Below are positions 56,752 to 64,000 of a stretch of DNA of 64,000 bases, piece by piece. Each line of letters opens with the position of its first letter. Positions within the stretch are counted from its first letter, which is position 1. This stretch comes from Liquorilactobacillus sucicola DSM 21376 = JCM 15457 (GTDB lineage: Bacteria > Bacillota > Bacilli > Lactobacillales > Lactobacillaceae). The notes beneath the pieces were generated by a model. It had not been told where the DNA came from and ran no database searches. It saw only the letters and a program-made list of their open reading frames with translations. A program made the translations under genes and the position numbers. The stretch spans positions 1 through 64,000 of the forward strand of contig NZ_BALC01000004.1 in NCBI RefSeq assembly GCF_000612445.1, read 5' to 3'.

Positions 56752-57339
56752 ATGGTAAAAAGGTTAAAGTTTATTGCGATAGTTGGAACTAACGCAAGTT
56801 TTTCATTTAATCGGTTACTGCTGAACTATATGCAGGAGCGATATCGTGATTTGGCGGAGATAGAAGTCCAAGAAATAAAAGATATTCCGCTGTTCAATGA
56901 GGATATGATGTCATCTCCGCCAAAGTGTGTCCTAGAGTTGATCGACAAGGTTACGGAGGCCGATGGTGTTATTTTTGCCACACCTGAGTACGATCACGCA
57001 GTTCCAGCTGCACTAAAAAGTGTTCTCGAGTGGTTGTCATCGGTTGCTCATCCGTTACTGCACAAACCTGTTATGATCGTTGGCGGATCATACGGAGTAC
57101 AAGGGACAGTACGTGCTCAAATTAACTTGCGTCAAATTCTAGATGCCCCCGGTGTAATGGCTGATATTCTTCCTGCAAATGAGTTCATGCTGGGAACAGT
57201 TAAAGATAAGCTTGACAAGGAAGGAATAACGCATGAAAAAACAGCTGAATTTTTAGATCAGTGTTTTGGGAATTACATTAGTTTTGTGAAAGATCACATA
57301 ATGTGTCAAGCTAAGCTGCTGACCAAGGAGGAAGTATAA
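56752..57339 (+). CDS. NAD(P)H-dependent FMN reductase
   Basis: 195-residue flavodoxin-fold enzyme: VGTNASFSFNRLLLNYM near residue 12 binds FMN phosphate, and ATPEYDHAVPAALKSVLEW near residue 77 is the family block. Its stop immediately precedes the ATG of the fumarate reductase gene. In related soluble fumarate reductases a similar domain is fused to the flavoprotein and passes electrons from NAD(P)H, so the two products likely act as one complex. GGAAGGAAAG precedes the ATG. Confidence 0.87.
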   Translation: MVKRLKFIAIVGTNASFSFNRLLLNYMQERYRDLAEIEVQEIKDIPLFNEDMMSSPPKCVLELIDKVTEADGVIFATPEYDHAVPAALKSVLEWLSSVAHPLLHKPVMIVGGSYGVQGTVRAQINLRQILDAPGVMADILPANEFMLGTVKDKLDKEGITHEKTAEFLDQCFGNYISFVKDHIMCQAKLLTKEEV

Positions 57340-58741
57340 ATGGGGGATAAATTTGTATTTGAACCAACATCAATTGAAAAACTACAGGATCAGTACGATA
57401 CAATCGTGATCGGTTCTGGGAGTACAGGGCTGGTGAGTGCGATTCAAGCACATGAATTGGGGCTAAAACCAGTTATCTTAGAAAAGATGGAGCAAATTGG
57501 AGGAAATACCAATCGGGCTTCATCTGGTATGAACGCTGCCGAAACAAATGTTCAGTTTCAACATGGCGTTATCGATAATTTCGAAGATTTTTACCGCGAA
57601 ACGTATCGCGGCGGCGGTAAGCTAAATGATCAAGATCTGCTATCTTACTTTACAAACCATGCTGCACTAGCAGTTGATTGGCTTGCTGACCATAATATCA
57701 AACTTGATGATTTGACGATTACAGGTGGAATGAGCAAGATGCGGACTCATCGTCCTGCTACCATGGCACCAATTGGAGCTTTTTGATCAAAATTTGTTAA
57801 AAGTAGTACAGCAGAAAAATATTCCCCTGTTTACCAAAGTTACAGTTACGTCCTTAAATAAGAATGATGCTGGCAAGATCACCGGAGTCGCTCTTGAGCT
57901 TCCCAACGGAGATGAGCGTACTTTAAACGGCAAGTCAGTGATTTTAGCGACAGGAGGATTTGGTGCTTCTAAAAATATTATTAAAAAGTATCGACCAGAT
58001 CTGGCAGGGTATAAAACTACTAACCAGCCTGGAGCAACAGGAGATGGATTGGAATTAGCAGAGGACATAGGTGCAGAATTAGTTCAAATGAACCTCATTC
58101 AAGTCCATCCTACTGTTCAACAAGACAATCCGCACACATATTTGATTGGTGAGGCAGTCCGTGGTGAAGGTGCAATTTTAGTCGATGCACAGGGGAAACG
58201 CTTCGTAAATGAACTGGGAACACGTAAGATAGTTTCTAACTCAATTGTTGATTTACCAGATAAGAGTGCTTACTTGATTTTCGATCAAAGTGTGCGAAAT
58301 CGTGTGAAAGCGATTGAATTTTATGACCACATTGGTTTGGTGGTTACAGGAGAAAATGTGAACACGTTGGCAGAAAAAATCAATTTATCCCCAGAGGTCT
58401 TGTCACAAACAGTCAGCGAGTGGAATGAGGCAGTAACGAATAAGCAGGATAATAGATTTGGACGAACAACGGGGATGGAACGGCAGTTAAGCAAAAAGCC
58501 ATTTTTCGCGATTCATATTGCACCAGCAGTCCACTATACAATGGGGGGCATTCACATCGATAAAAAAACACATGTTTTGGATGGGAATGGCAATGTTATC
58601 CCAGGGCTTTTTGCAGCTGGTGAAGTTGCTGGTGGTTTACACGGGAATAATCGGATTGGAGGCAATTCGATTTCAGAAACAGTTGTTTTTGGACGGCAGG
58701 CAGGACAACAATCAGCGGAGTACATCCTAGATAAGCATTGA
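57340..58741 (+). pseudogene. Soluble fumarate (or urocanate-type) reductase flavoprotein, frameshifted
   Basis: The N-terminal frame (57340-57786) has the FAD motif IVIGSGSTGLVSAIQA near residue 22 and EKMEQIGGNTNRASSGMNA. The C-terminal part continues in another frame to 58741, with HPTVQQDNPHTYLIGEAVRGEGA, HYTMGGIHID, and GLFAAGEVAGGLHGNNRIGG. Together they give about 467 residues, normal for cytosolic NADH:fumarate reductase. The break is in a run of five T at 57780-57784; four T (GCT TTT GAT) would restore the frame. A true mutation, slippage site or sequencing error; the intact product would make succinate from fumarate. Confidence 0.85.
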
Positions 58742-58806
58742 TCATTTGGTGATGTGTGGGAAACTCATTTAAGATTGCTGCAATCATACTAAGGAGAGTA
58801 TAAATT

Positions 58807-60228
58807 ATGCAGTCTTTAGAGAATATTAAATACAAAAAATTCCTTATCCCCCTTTTGACAGGATTAGTACTATGGTTCGCAACCCCGCTGCGACCAGCGG
58901 CACTATCCATTACTGCATGGCATATGTTTGCATTATTTGTCGCGACAATTATCGGATGTATCACACAGCCGCTCCCTATTGGCGCGGTTGCAATTATTGC
59001 ATTTACTTTAACAACATTAACTAAGACTGTTCCAATTGATAAGGCGATCACAGGTTTTGGGAACGGAAGCATCTGGTTAATTGCGATGGCATTCTTTATA
59101 TCACGGGGATTTATAAAAACTGGTCTTGGACGGCGAATTGCTTTCGTTTTTGTACGTGCTTTTGGAAAGAGAACGTTAGGTTTAGCGTATTCTTTAATTG
59201 GAGTGGATTTGATATTGGCTCCAGCTACACCAAGTAATACAGCTCGCGCCGGTGGTATCATGTATCCGATTATTAAATCGCTGGCACAGGCATTTGGCTC
59301 GGATCCTAAAAATAAAACGGAACGCAAAATGGGATCATTCTTGATTTTTGCAGAATTTCAGGGAAATACAATTACATCGGCAATGTTCTTAACGGCTATG
59401 GCTGGAAATCCTTTAGCACAGTCACTAGCTAAAAGTAATAATGTAGATTTGGAATGGATGAACTGGTTTCTTGCAGGACTTGTTCCTGGAGTGATTTCGT
59501 TGCTGCTGGTACCCTTTATTATTTATAAGATGTATCCACCTCAGATTAAAGCAACTCCTAATGCACGAGAATGGGCCGATAAGCAGCTTAAAAAAATGGG
59601 AAAAGTGACACTTCCTGAAAAAATCATGACTGTTGTTTTCATAGTGGCACTACTTCTTTGGATCGTAGGTAGTTTTATTCATGTTGATGCAACTTTGACA
59701 GCTTTTATTGCGTTGACATTATTATTGATTACAGGTGTTCTATCATGGCAAGATGTTTTGCATGAAACTGGCGCATGGAATACACTGACATGGTTCTCAG
59801 TTCTTGTAATGATGGCCACCGAACTGAATGATCTTGGCTTTATTCCTTGGCTGAGCAAAACGATTGCAAGTTCGCTCAGTGGGTTGAATTGGTTTATTGT
59901 CTTGGTGATTTTGGTCATAACCTTCTTTTACAGTCATTATTTATTTGCGAGTGCAACAGCACATATCAGTGCGATGTACAGTGCCTTACTGGCTGTTGCG
60001 ATCTCTGCTGGGGTACCAGCAATGCTAGCAGCTTTAATGCTCGGATTTTTCGGTAATTTGTTTGCTTCAACGACCCATTATTCTTGCGGACCAGCCCCAA
60101 TTTTATTTGGCTCTGGTTACGTCAAGCAGGCTGAATGGTGGAAGATGAATGCTATTTTGGGAATTGTGTATCTTGTTATTTGGCTGAGTGTAGGTACAGT
60201 CTGGATGAAACTTATTGGTGTATGGTAA
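58807..60228 (+). CDS. DASS-family dicarboxylate carrier
   Basis: 473-residue membrane protein with about 12 hydrophobic segments, of the divalent anion:Na+/anion exchanger family (CitT/TtdT/plastid DiT1 group). Blocks LAPATPSNTARAGGIMYPI near residue 137 and LFASTTHYSCGPAPILFGSGY near residue 418 are the paired substrate-site motifs with SNT and STT. Placed after fumC and fumarate reductase, it likely imports malate, fumarate or citrate, or exchanges them for succinate. AAGGAG precedes the ATG. Confidence 0.88.
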   Translation: MQSLENIKYKKFLIPLLTGLVLWFATPLRPAALSITAWHMFALFVATIIGCITQPLPIGAVAIIAFTLTTLTKTVPIDKAITGFGNGSIWLIAMAFFISRGFIKTGLGRRIAFVFVRAFGKRTLGLAYSLIGVDLILAPATPSNTARAGGIMYPIIKSLAQAFGSDPKNKTERKMGSFLIFAEFQGNTITSAMFLTAMAGNPLAQSLAKSNNVDLEWMNWFLAGLVPGVISLLLVPFIIYKMYPPQIKATPNAREWADKQLKKMGKVTLPEKIMTVVFIVALLLWIVGSFIHVDATLTAFIALTLLLITGVLSWQDVLHETGAWNTLTWFSVLVMMATELNDLGFIPWLSKTIASSLSGLNWFIVLVILVITFFYSHYLFASATAHISAMYSALLAVAISAGVPAMLAALMLGFFGNLFASTTHYSCGPAPILFGSGYVKQAEWWKMNAILGIVYLVIWLSVGTVWMKLIGVW

Positions 60229-60262
60229 AATATACATGTAAGCGATGAAGGGGCGAATGGGG

Positions 60263-61165
60263 TTGAACACAAGAGATTTGGCTTATTTTCATGATTTAGT
60301 AGAGCTAAAAAACTATACTGAGGTTGCTAATAAGTTCTCTGTTAGTCAGCCAACGATCACAGTTGCTATCAAACGTCTTGAAAATGAATTCGGGGCACAG
60401 CTGATCAAGCGGGATTATATTCATAATCGGTTAGTTGTGACTCGTGCGGGTGTCTTGCTGTTTCAACGAGCACAGCAGATTTTGCAGAGTTTGGATCTAG
60501 CATACAGTGAGGTTCAAAATGCTGATTCTTCAATGATTCGCTTCGGATTGCCACCGATAATCGGGACAATGTGGTTCCCGCTAATCGCGCAAGAATTACT
60601 AAATAAGGGACTTCTATCACATATTCAATCAATTGAAGCTGGGTCTGATCAATTGCTGGAGAAGTTAAAACAGGGCAAGATAGATGTGGCACTTTTAGGA
60701 TCGATTCGGCCGTTGCAGGAAAAAAAGTTGGATACTTTTTTGTTGGCGGTGCATCCTTTTAGAGTTGTTGTCAGTCGAAAGCATTCCTTAGTTTCGAAGA
60801 AACATATTTCTTTTGCAGAGTTGAAAGGTGAAAGATTTGTGACCTTTACCAATAATTTTGTTCACCCACAAGCGCTGGCAAGTTACAGCAAGTATGCAGG
60901 TTTCAGACCGCAAATTGCATTCAGTACACCTACATTATCCTTGATTAAGGAACTGGTTAATGCGGATTTAGGTATCAGTCTGCTAGTAGATGATGCAGTT
61001 AAACCACAGGATCATCTTTGTTGTTTGGAATTAGATGATCCGTTGCCAGAAAGATTTAATATGTCATTAGTTGTGCGTAAAAATTTCTTGCCTAATAAAA
61101 TTCAAAAAGAGTTTATCAGTATTTTGTTTGAACTTAAAGGCTTGATTGAAACTAAAGATTGTTAA
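60263..61165 (+). CDS. LysR-family transcription regulator
   Basis: About 300 residues. The N-terminal winged helix-turn-helix (YTEVANKFSVSQPTITVAIK near residue 19) is followed by a LysR effector domain. TTG 60263 gives MNTRDLAYFHDLVE with AAGGGG 9 nt upstream; ATG 60257 and ATG 60245 are alternatives. It lies 16-35 bp after the dicarboxylate carrier, in the same direction, so it is probably co-transcribed and controls this fumarate cluster, perhaps sensing a C4 acid. A convergent terminator follows. Confidence 0.88.
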   Translation: MNTRDLAYFHDLVELKNYTEVANKFSVSQPTITVAIKRLENEFGAQLIKRDYIHNRLVVTRAGVLLFQRAQQILQSLDLAYSEVQNADSSMIRFGLPPIIGTMWFPLIAQELLNKGLLSHIQSIEAGSDQLLEKLKQGKIDVALLGSIRPLQEKKLDTFLLAVHPFRVVVSRKHSLVSKKHISFAELKGERFVTFTNNFVHPQALASYSKYAGFRPQIAFSTPTLSLIKELVNADLGISLLVDDAVKPQDHLCCLELDDPLPERFNMSLVVRKNFLPNKIQKEFISILFELKGLIETKDC

Positions 61166-61173
61166 ATAATAAA

Positions 61174-61232
61174 CTACTAAAAAAGGATTTAAGCTGTTTG
61201 CACTGTGAACAGCTTAAATCCTCTTTTAGTAG
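61174..61232. terminator. Long bidirectional terminator
   Basis: CTACTAAAAAAGGATTTAAG..CTGTT pairs with AACAG..CTTAAATCCTCTTTTAGTAG over more than 20 bp. It separates the convergent lysR and reductase genes. Confidence 0.8.
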
Positions 61233-61263
61233 TGCTAGGAGTCGGTTCTGAATATCAGCAATT

Positions 61264-62214
61264 TTATTTTTTTTGCTGTCGTGTATGTTCAGCTAAATGA
61301 ACAAGATGCGTTAAGAAGGCATGGGTTGCAGCTTCGTAGTGATATTTACGTCCCAGCTTCACTAAGTAACCATTGATGTAATCGACTTCAGTTGGTCGAT
61401 TGTGTGACATATCTTGGTACATTGATGGATAGTGTAGCGGATTGGCAACTGTTGAAACGTAGTTCACACTGTCTAATTCTTCCTGTCTTGTATTCAACAT
61501 CTGAATTCCAGCACGTTCGCAGACATCATAGGCCTCATTGATTAGCTGTTTGCTTAATTCATCTGCACCAGGATAGCTTGCAAATTCACCCATTGTAATT
61601 TCAAACAGCGTACAGAGTGTATTAACCACAGAGTTGAAGACAACCTTAGCAAGCAATGTTCCCATGAAGTTAGTAGTCAAGTTCGGATTAAATTGCGCTT
61701 TATCAAGTTCATTAACTATCTTATGTGTCATTTCATCCGGTTTTTCGGTGTAGTTTGCAAGATTCATCGTACCAGCACCGCGTGCACCGATAAAGTCAAC
61801 ATCCCCAGGACCATTTAAAACAGTGGCAACAAGGGCTGTTCCGGCAATGATTTTTTCCGGTTTAAAGTATTGCAGTAGTTTCTCTACATGACCCATTCCA
61901 TTCATGCAAGTCAAGACATATTGCTTTTCATCAAATGATTGTTGCATTCGTTCAAGAAAAGAAGCGAGATGCATCTGTTTGTCAAAAACGACCCAAACAT
62001 CTGGTTTACCCGTGTAATCTTCAGGGTAATACATTTTTATGGGAACAAGACGGCGATCCTTATGATCACGTGAGACGTAGACACCGCCTTGTTGCAAGAC
62101 TTTTTCGACGTTTGGTTTCCAAGTATCTACAAACTCAACCTCATTGCCCGCCTCTTGCAATAAAACACCATAACGATAACCCATTGCACCAGAACCTAAA
62201 ACTGTGAACTTCAT
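61264..62214 (-). CDS. Ketopantoate reductase family 2-ketoacid reductase, paralogue 1
   Basis: 316-residue NADPH enzyme of the PanE/ApbA family. Rossmann motif VLGSGAMGYRYGVLLQEAG at the start, catalytic Lys in AKVVFNSVVNTLCTLFEI near residue 187, SMYQDMSHNRPTEVDYINGY near residue 265 (Ser/Glu substrate site). PanE homologues make pantoate, but in lactic acid bacteria related proteins act as D-hydroxyisocaproate dehydrogenases on branched-chain keto acids. T-box control here favours an amino-acid-linked role. ATG 62214 follows AAGGGG. It diverges from paralogue 2. Confidence 0.87.
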   Translation of the reverse strand: MKFTVLGSGAMGYRYGVLLQEAGNEVEFVDTWKPNVEKVLQQGGVYVSRDHKDRRLVPIKMYYPEDYTGKPDVWVVFDKQMHLASFLERMQQSFDEKQYVLTCMNGMGHVEKLLQYFKPEKIIAGTALVATVLNGPGDVDFIGARGAGTMNLANYTEKPDEMTHKIVNELDKAQFNPNLTTNFMGTLLAKVVFNSVVNTLCTLFEITMGEFASYPGADELSKQLINEAYDVCERAGIQMLNTRQEELDSVNYVSTVANPLHYPSMYQDMSHNRPTEVDYINGYLVKLGRKYHYEAATHAFLTHLVHLAEHTRQQKK

Positions 62215-62254
62215 GAATACTACCCCTTCCAAAAAAGTTTAAATTAATGACAGT

Positions 62255-62550
62255 AAACAAAAAGCGCCCCCCAGATAATAATTAGCAATATTATCTAAAG
62301 GACGCTCACGCGTGGTACCACCTTTGTTTGTTCATATGAAATGAACCTCTATCCCGGACTGAAAATCAATCCATCAGCACAATAATGGGTGCTACCCACT
62401 GCAATTTACTTGATTTCTGATTTTTAACTGCAGCGCTCAAAGATGATCAATGGTTTCTTTTAGATACCTGCTTGCATCAACCCAGGCTCGCTTAAATCGT
62501 CAAGAAACTATCAGTTCTTATCATTGCGTTTGCTCTCATCACTTTTTAAT
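62255..62550 (-). promoter_or_regulatory. T-box riboswitch before reductase paralogue 1
   Basis: On the minus strand: stem I from GATGAGAGC near 62538, AGCGAG and GTTGATGCAAGC distal motifs, CTTTGAGC closing strand, T-box AGGTGGTACCACG at 62311-62323, and terminator AGCGTCCTTTAGATAATA / TATTATCTGGGGGGCGCT with U-tract at 62259-62306. The specifier codon could not be fixed by eye; AUC (Ile) just before the closing strand is one possibility. Confidence 0.8.
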
Positions 62551-62698
62551 ATAACTGTAGTCTAACTCAAGCATATTAGATAGTCAACTTTTTATAAAAA
62601 AAATAAAAGCCAATTGTATTACTAAGTATTAGGCGCTGAACAAACATAGATAATTAAGCAAAATAATAAATTAATTAAAATAGAATGAAGAAAACAAC

Positions 62699-62727
62699 TT
62701 GACATACTATGGTGATATAGGTTAAAC
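62699..62727 (+). promoter_or_regulatory. Promoter of T-box and reductase paralogue 2
   Basis: TTGACA, 17-bp spacer, TTAAAC; it stands about 35 bp before T-box stem I. Nothing is recognised between 62560 and 62698. Confidence 0.5.
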
Positions 62728-62739
62728 TGGCGACAATCT

Positions 62740-63000
62740 TTGATAGGTTCGTTTGGAATTGAAGGAGTAAGATAATAGTTTTGCTTAGAGAGTATTGTTG
62801 GGTGGGAAGATACCAGAGCTATTGTGTGAAAGCTTGATTCTGTGACTTCGTTTTTCGAGACGAATGGGCAGCATCCATTAATGTGCGCATATATTATTAA
62901 ACTTGATACATGCTAAGAGATTATTCGTGAGAATAATTTGAAAAAGGTGGTACCACGCGGAAGCGCCCTTTGGTTGAAAACCAAGGGGTGCTTTTTACGT
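62740..63000 (+). promoter_or_regulatory. T-box riboswitch before reductase paralogue 2
   Basis: Stem I has GGAGTA (62765-62770), upper stem ATAATAG/CTATTGT, AGAGAG and distal GTTGGGTGGGAAGAT. The closing strand reads GAA-A-GCT, so GCU (Ala) or AGC (Ser) stands at the specifier place; not certain. T-box AGGTGGTACCACG at 62945-62957 and terminator AGCGCCCTTTGGTT / AACCAAGGGGTGCT plus U-tract at 62962-62996. Confidence 0.85.
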
Positions 63001-63026
63001 GTCAAAATATTGTGAGGAGTGATTTT

Positions 63027-63992
63027 ATGAATTATGGAATTATTGGTGCAGGAGCTATGGGATATCGTTATGGTGTTATGCTGCAGGAAAATGCGCATGT
63101 CAAGGTTGATTTTATTGATACTTGGGAACCTAATGTTGAAAAGGTTCGGCAGCAAGGGGGAGTCTCTGTAGCGCGCGATCATAAGAATCGACGAATTGTA
63201 CCAATCAACATTTTCTATCCTGAAGAGTATCAAGGTCATCCTGATGTTTGGATTATTTTCAAAAAGCAGATGCAGCTTGACGAAGAGCTGAAACGCGACA
63301 ATGCAGCTGGAATTTTTCATAAAGACCAGTACGTTTTTTCTGCAATGAACGGAATGGGACACTTTGAAAAAATTGCCAAGTATTTCCCTGCTGAGCATAT
63401 TATCTGCGGGACGGCGATGATTGCAACACGCCTTGATGGACCTGCAAATGTTGATTTTATGGGTGCTGAAGGCACCGAGGAAATGCATGTAGCACAATAC
63501 GTCGGAACTACACCTGCTGCGGTTACTCAGCAAATGATGGCTGAGTTTAAAAAGGCCTCGCTTAACCCTATTTTTGCTGAAGATTACTTGGGTATGTGTA
63601 TGTCGAAAGTTGTTTTTAATGCGGTAGTTAACACTTTATGTACAATGTTTGAGGTTCAAATGGGGCAATTTATCGAATATGAGGGTGTACCAGAGATGGC
63701 ACGGCAATTATTCAATGAAGCCTATGACGCATGCGAACGTGCAGGAATTCATTTGATTGAAACGCGCCAGCAGGAAATCGATTCAGTGACGACAATCAGC
63801 CATGCTTATAAATATCATTATCCATCAATGTATCAAGATTTTTCTAAGGGGCGCCCAACGGAGGTTGATTACATCAACGGATATATTGCTAAAATAGGGC
63901 GTGAAAACGATTATGTTTGTCGCACGCACGAGTTTGCAACCCATCAAGTCCATTTGGCAGAATTAATGCGTAAGTATCATCAAAAACAATAG
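63027..63992 (+). CDS. Ketopantoate reductase family 2-ketoacid reductase, paralogue 2
   Basis: 321 residues, clearly paralogous to the divergent neighbour: IIGAGAMGYRYGVMLQEN, catalytic Lys in SKVVFNAVVNTLCTMFEV, SMYQDFSKGRPTEVDYINGY. Like paralogue 1 it is a PanE/D-2-hydroxyacid dehydrogenase type enzyme using NADPH. ATG 63027 follows TGAGGAG; a longer reading enters the T-box terminator. Having its own T-box with a different specifier region suggests the two enzymes answer to different amino acids. Confidence 0.87.
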   Translation: MNYGIIGAGAMGYRYGVMLQENAHVKVDFIDTWEPNVEKVRQQGGVSVARDHKNRRIVPINIFYPEEYQGHPDVWIIFKKQMQLDEELKRDNAAGIFHKDQYVFSAMNGMGHFEKIAKYFPAEHIICGTAMIATRLDGPANVDFMGAEGTEEMHVAQYVGTTPAAVTQQMMAEFKKASLNPIFAEDYLGMCMSKVVFNAVVNTLCTMFEVQMGQFIEYEGVPEMARQLFNEAYDACERAGIHLIETRQQEIDSVTTISHAYKYHYPSMYQDFSKGRPTEVDYINGYIAKIGRENDYVCRTHEFATHQVHLAELMRKYHQKQ

Positions 63993-64000
63993 TATGAAGT

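Overview
The window reads as the chromosome of a low-GC, Gram-positive lactic acid bacterium of the family Lactobacillaceae. Signs are strong AGGAGG-type ribosome binding sites, frequent GTG/TTG starts, T-boxes, a LysM + NlpC/P60 wall hydrolase, and a respiration-free fumarate pathway. A Liquorilactobacillus-like relative is possible but unproven. No rRNA, tRNA, CRISPR array, prophage or intact insertion sequence was seen.

Layout. 0-5.7 kb: DUF975 membrane protein, MFS exporter, orphan sucrose-6-phosphate hydrolase with LacI-type operators, and fumarate-type dihydroorotate dehydrogenase. 5.8-10.8 kb: branched-chain amino acid ABC transporter (livJHMGF) behind a leader-peptide attenuator; livH carries a frameshift. 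11-19.3 kb: LysM/NlpC-P60 hydrolase, serC-serA, metal ABC transporter, HD hydrolase. 19.8-29.2 kb: glycosyltransferase, glutamate dehydrogenase, YagU protein with a sugar transporter broken by an in-frame TGA, signal-less LysM/APF-like protein, NmrA-like reductase, semialdehyde dehydrogenase, fructosamine kinase. 29.3-40.5 kb: MFS transporter behind an isoleucine-rich leader, zinc-ribbon protein, then the operon leader-ilvB-ilvN-ilvC-ilvA-ylmA-ridA-ilvD-BASS transporter. 40.7-50.3 kb: stress and metal genes (NAD(P)-binding protein, Dps, two VIT-type transporters, nitroreductase, Tpx, CDF efflux) and a frameshifted YczE-like gene. 50.5-64 kb: catabolic acetolactate synthase, Met T-box with mmuP-mmuM, fumC - FMN reductase - fumarate reductase (frameshifted) - DASS carrier - LysR, and two divergent ketopantoate/2-ketoacid reductase paralogues each behind its own T-box.

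The unifying theme is branched-chain amino acid control. Three separate transcription units (Liv importer, ilv operon, an MFS transporter of unknown substrate) each begin with a short peptide rich in Ile/Leu/Val codons followed by intrinsic terminators. In the ilv leader a complete pair of mutually exclusive hairpins can be drawn. The ilv operon also carries RidA, which clears the reactive IlvA product, and a BASS carrier that may move a pathway 2-keto acid. Two PanE/HicDH-type reductases, GdhA and AlsS can draw on the same keto-acid pool. No leuABCD genes are in the window, which fits a leader that counts Leu codons in front of the importer.

A second theme is a dispersed intergenic repeat of about 100-180 bp, at least five copies, most of which end in a terminator-type hairpin whose stem sequence differs between copies while pairing is kept. 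Four genes (livH, a GPH transporter, the fumarate reductase, a YczE-like gene) are each broken by one small lesion; three of these lie in or near short homopolymers, so sequencing error must be excluded before calling decay.
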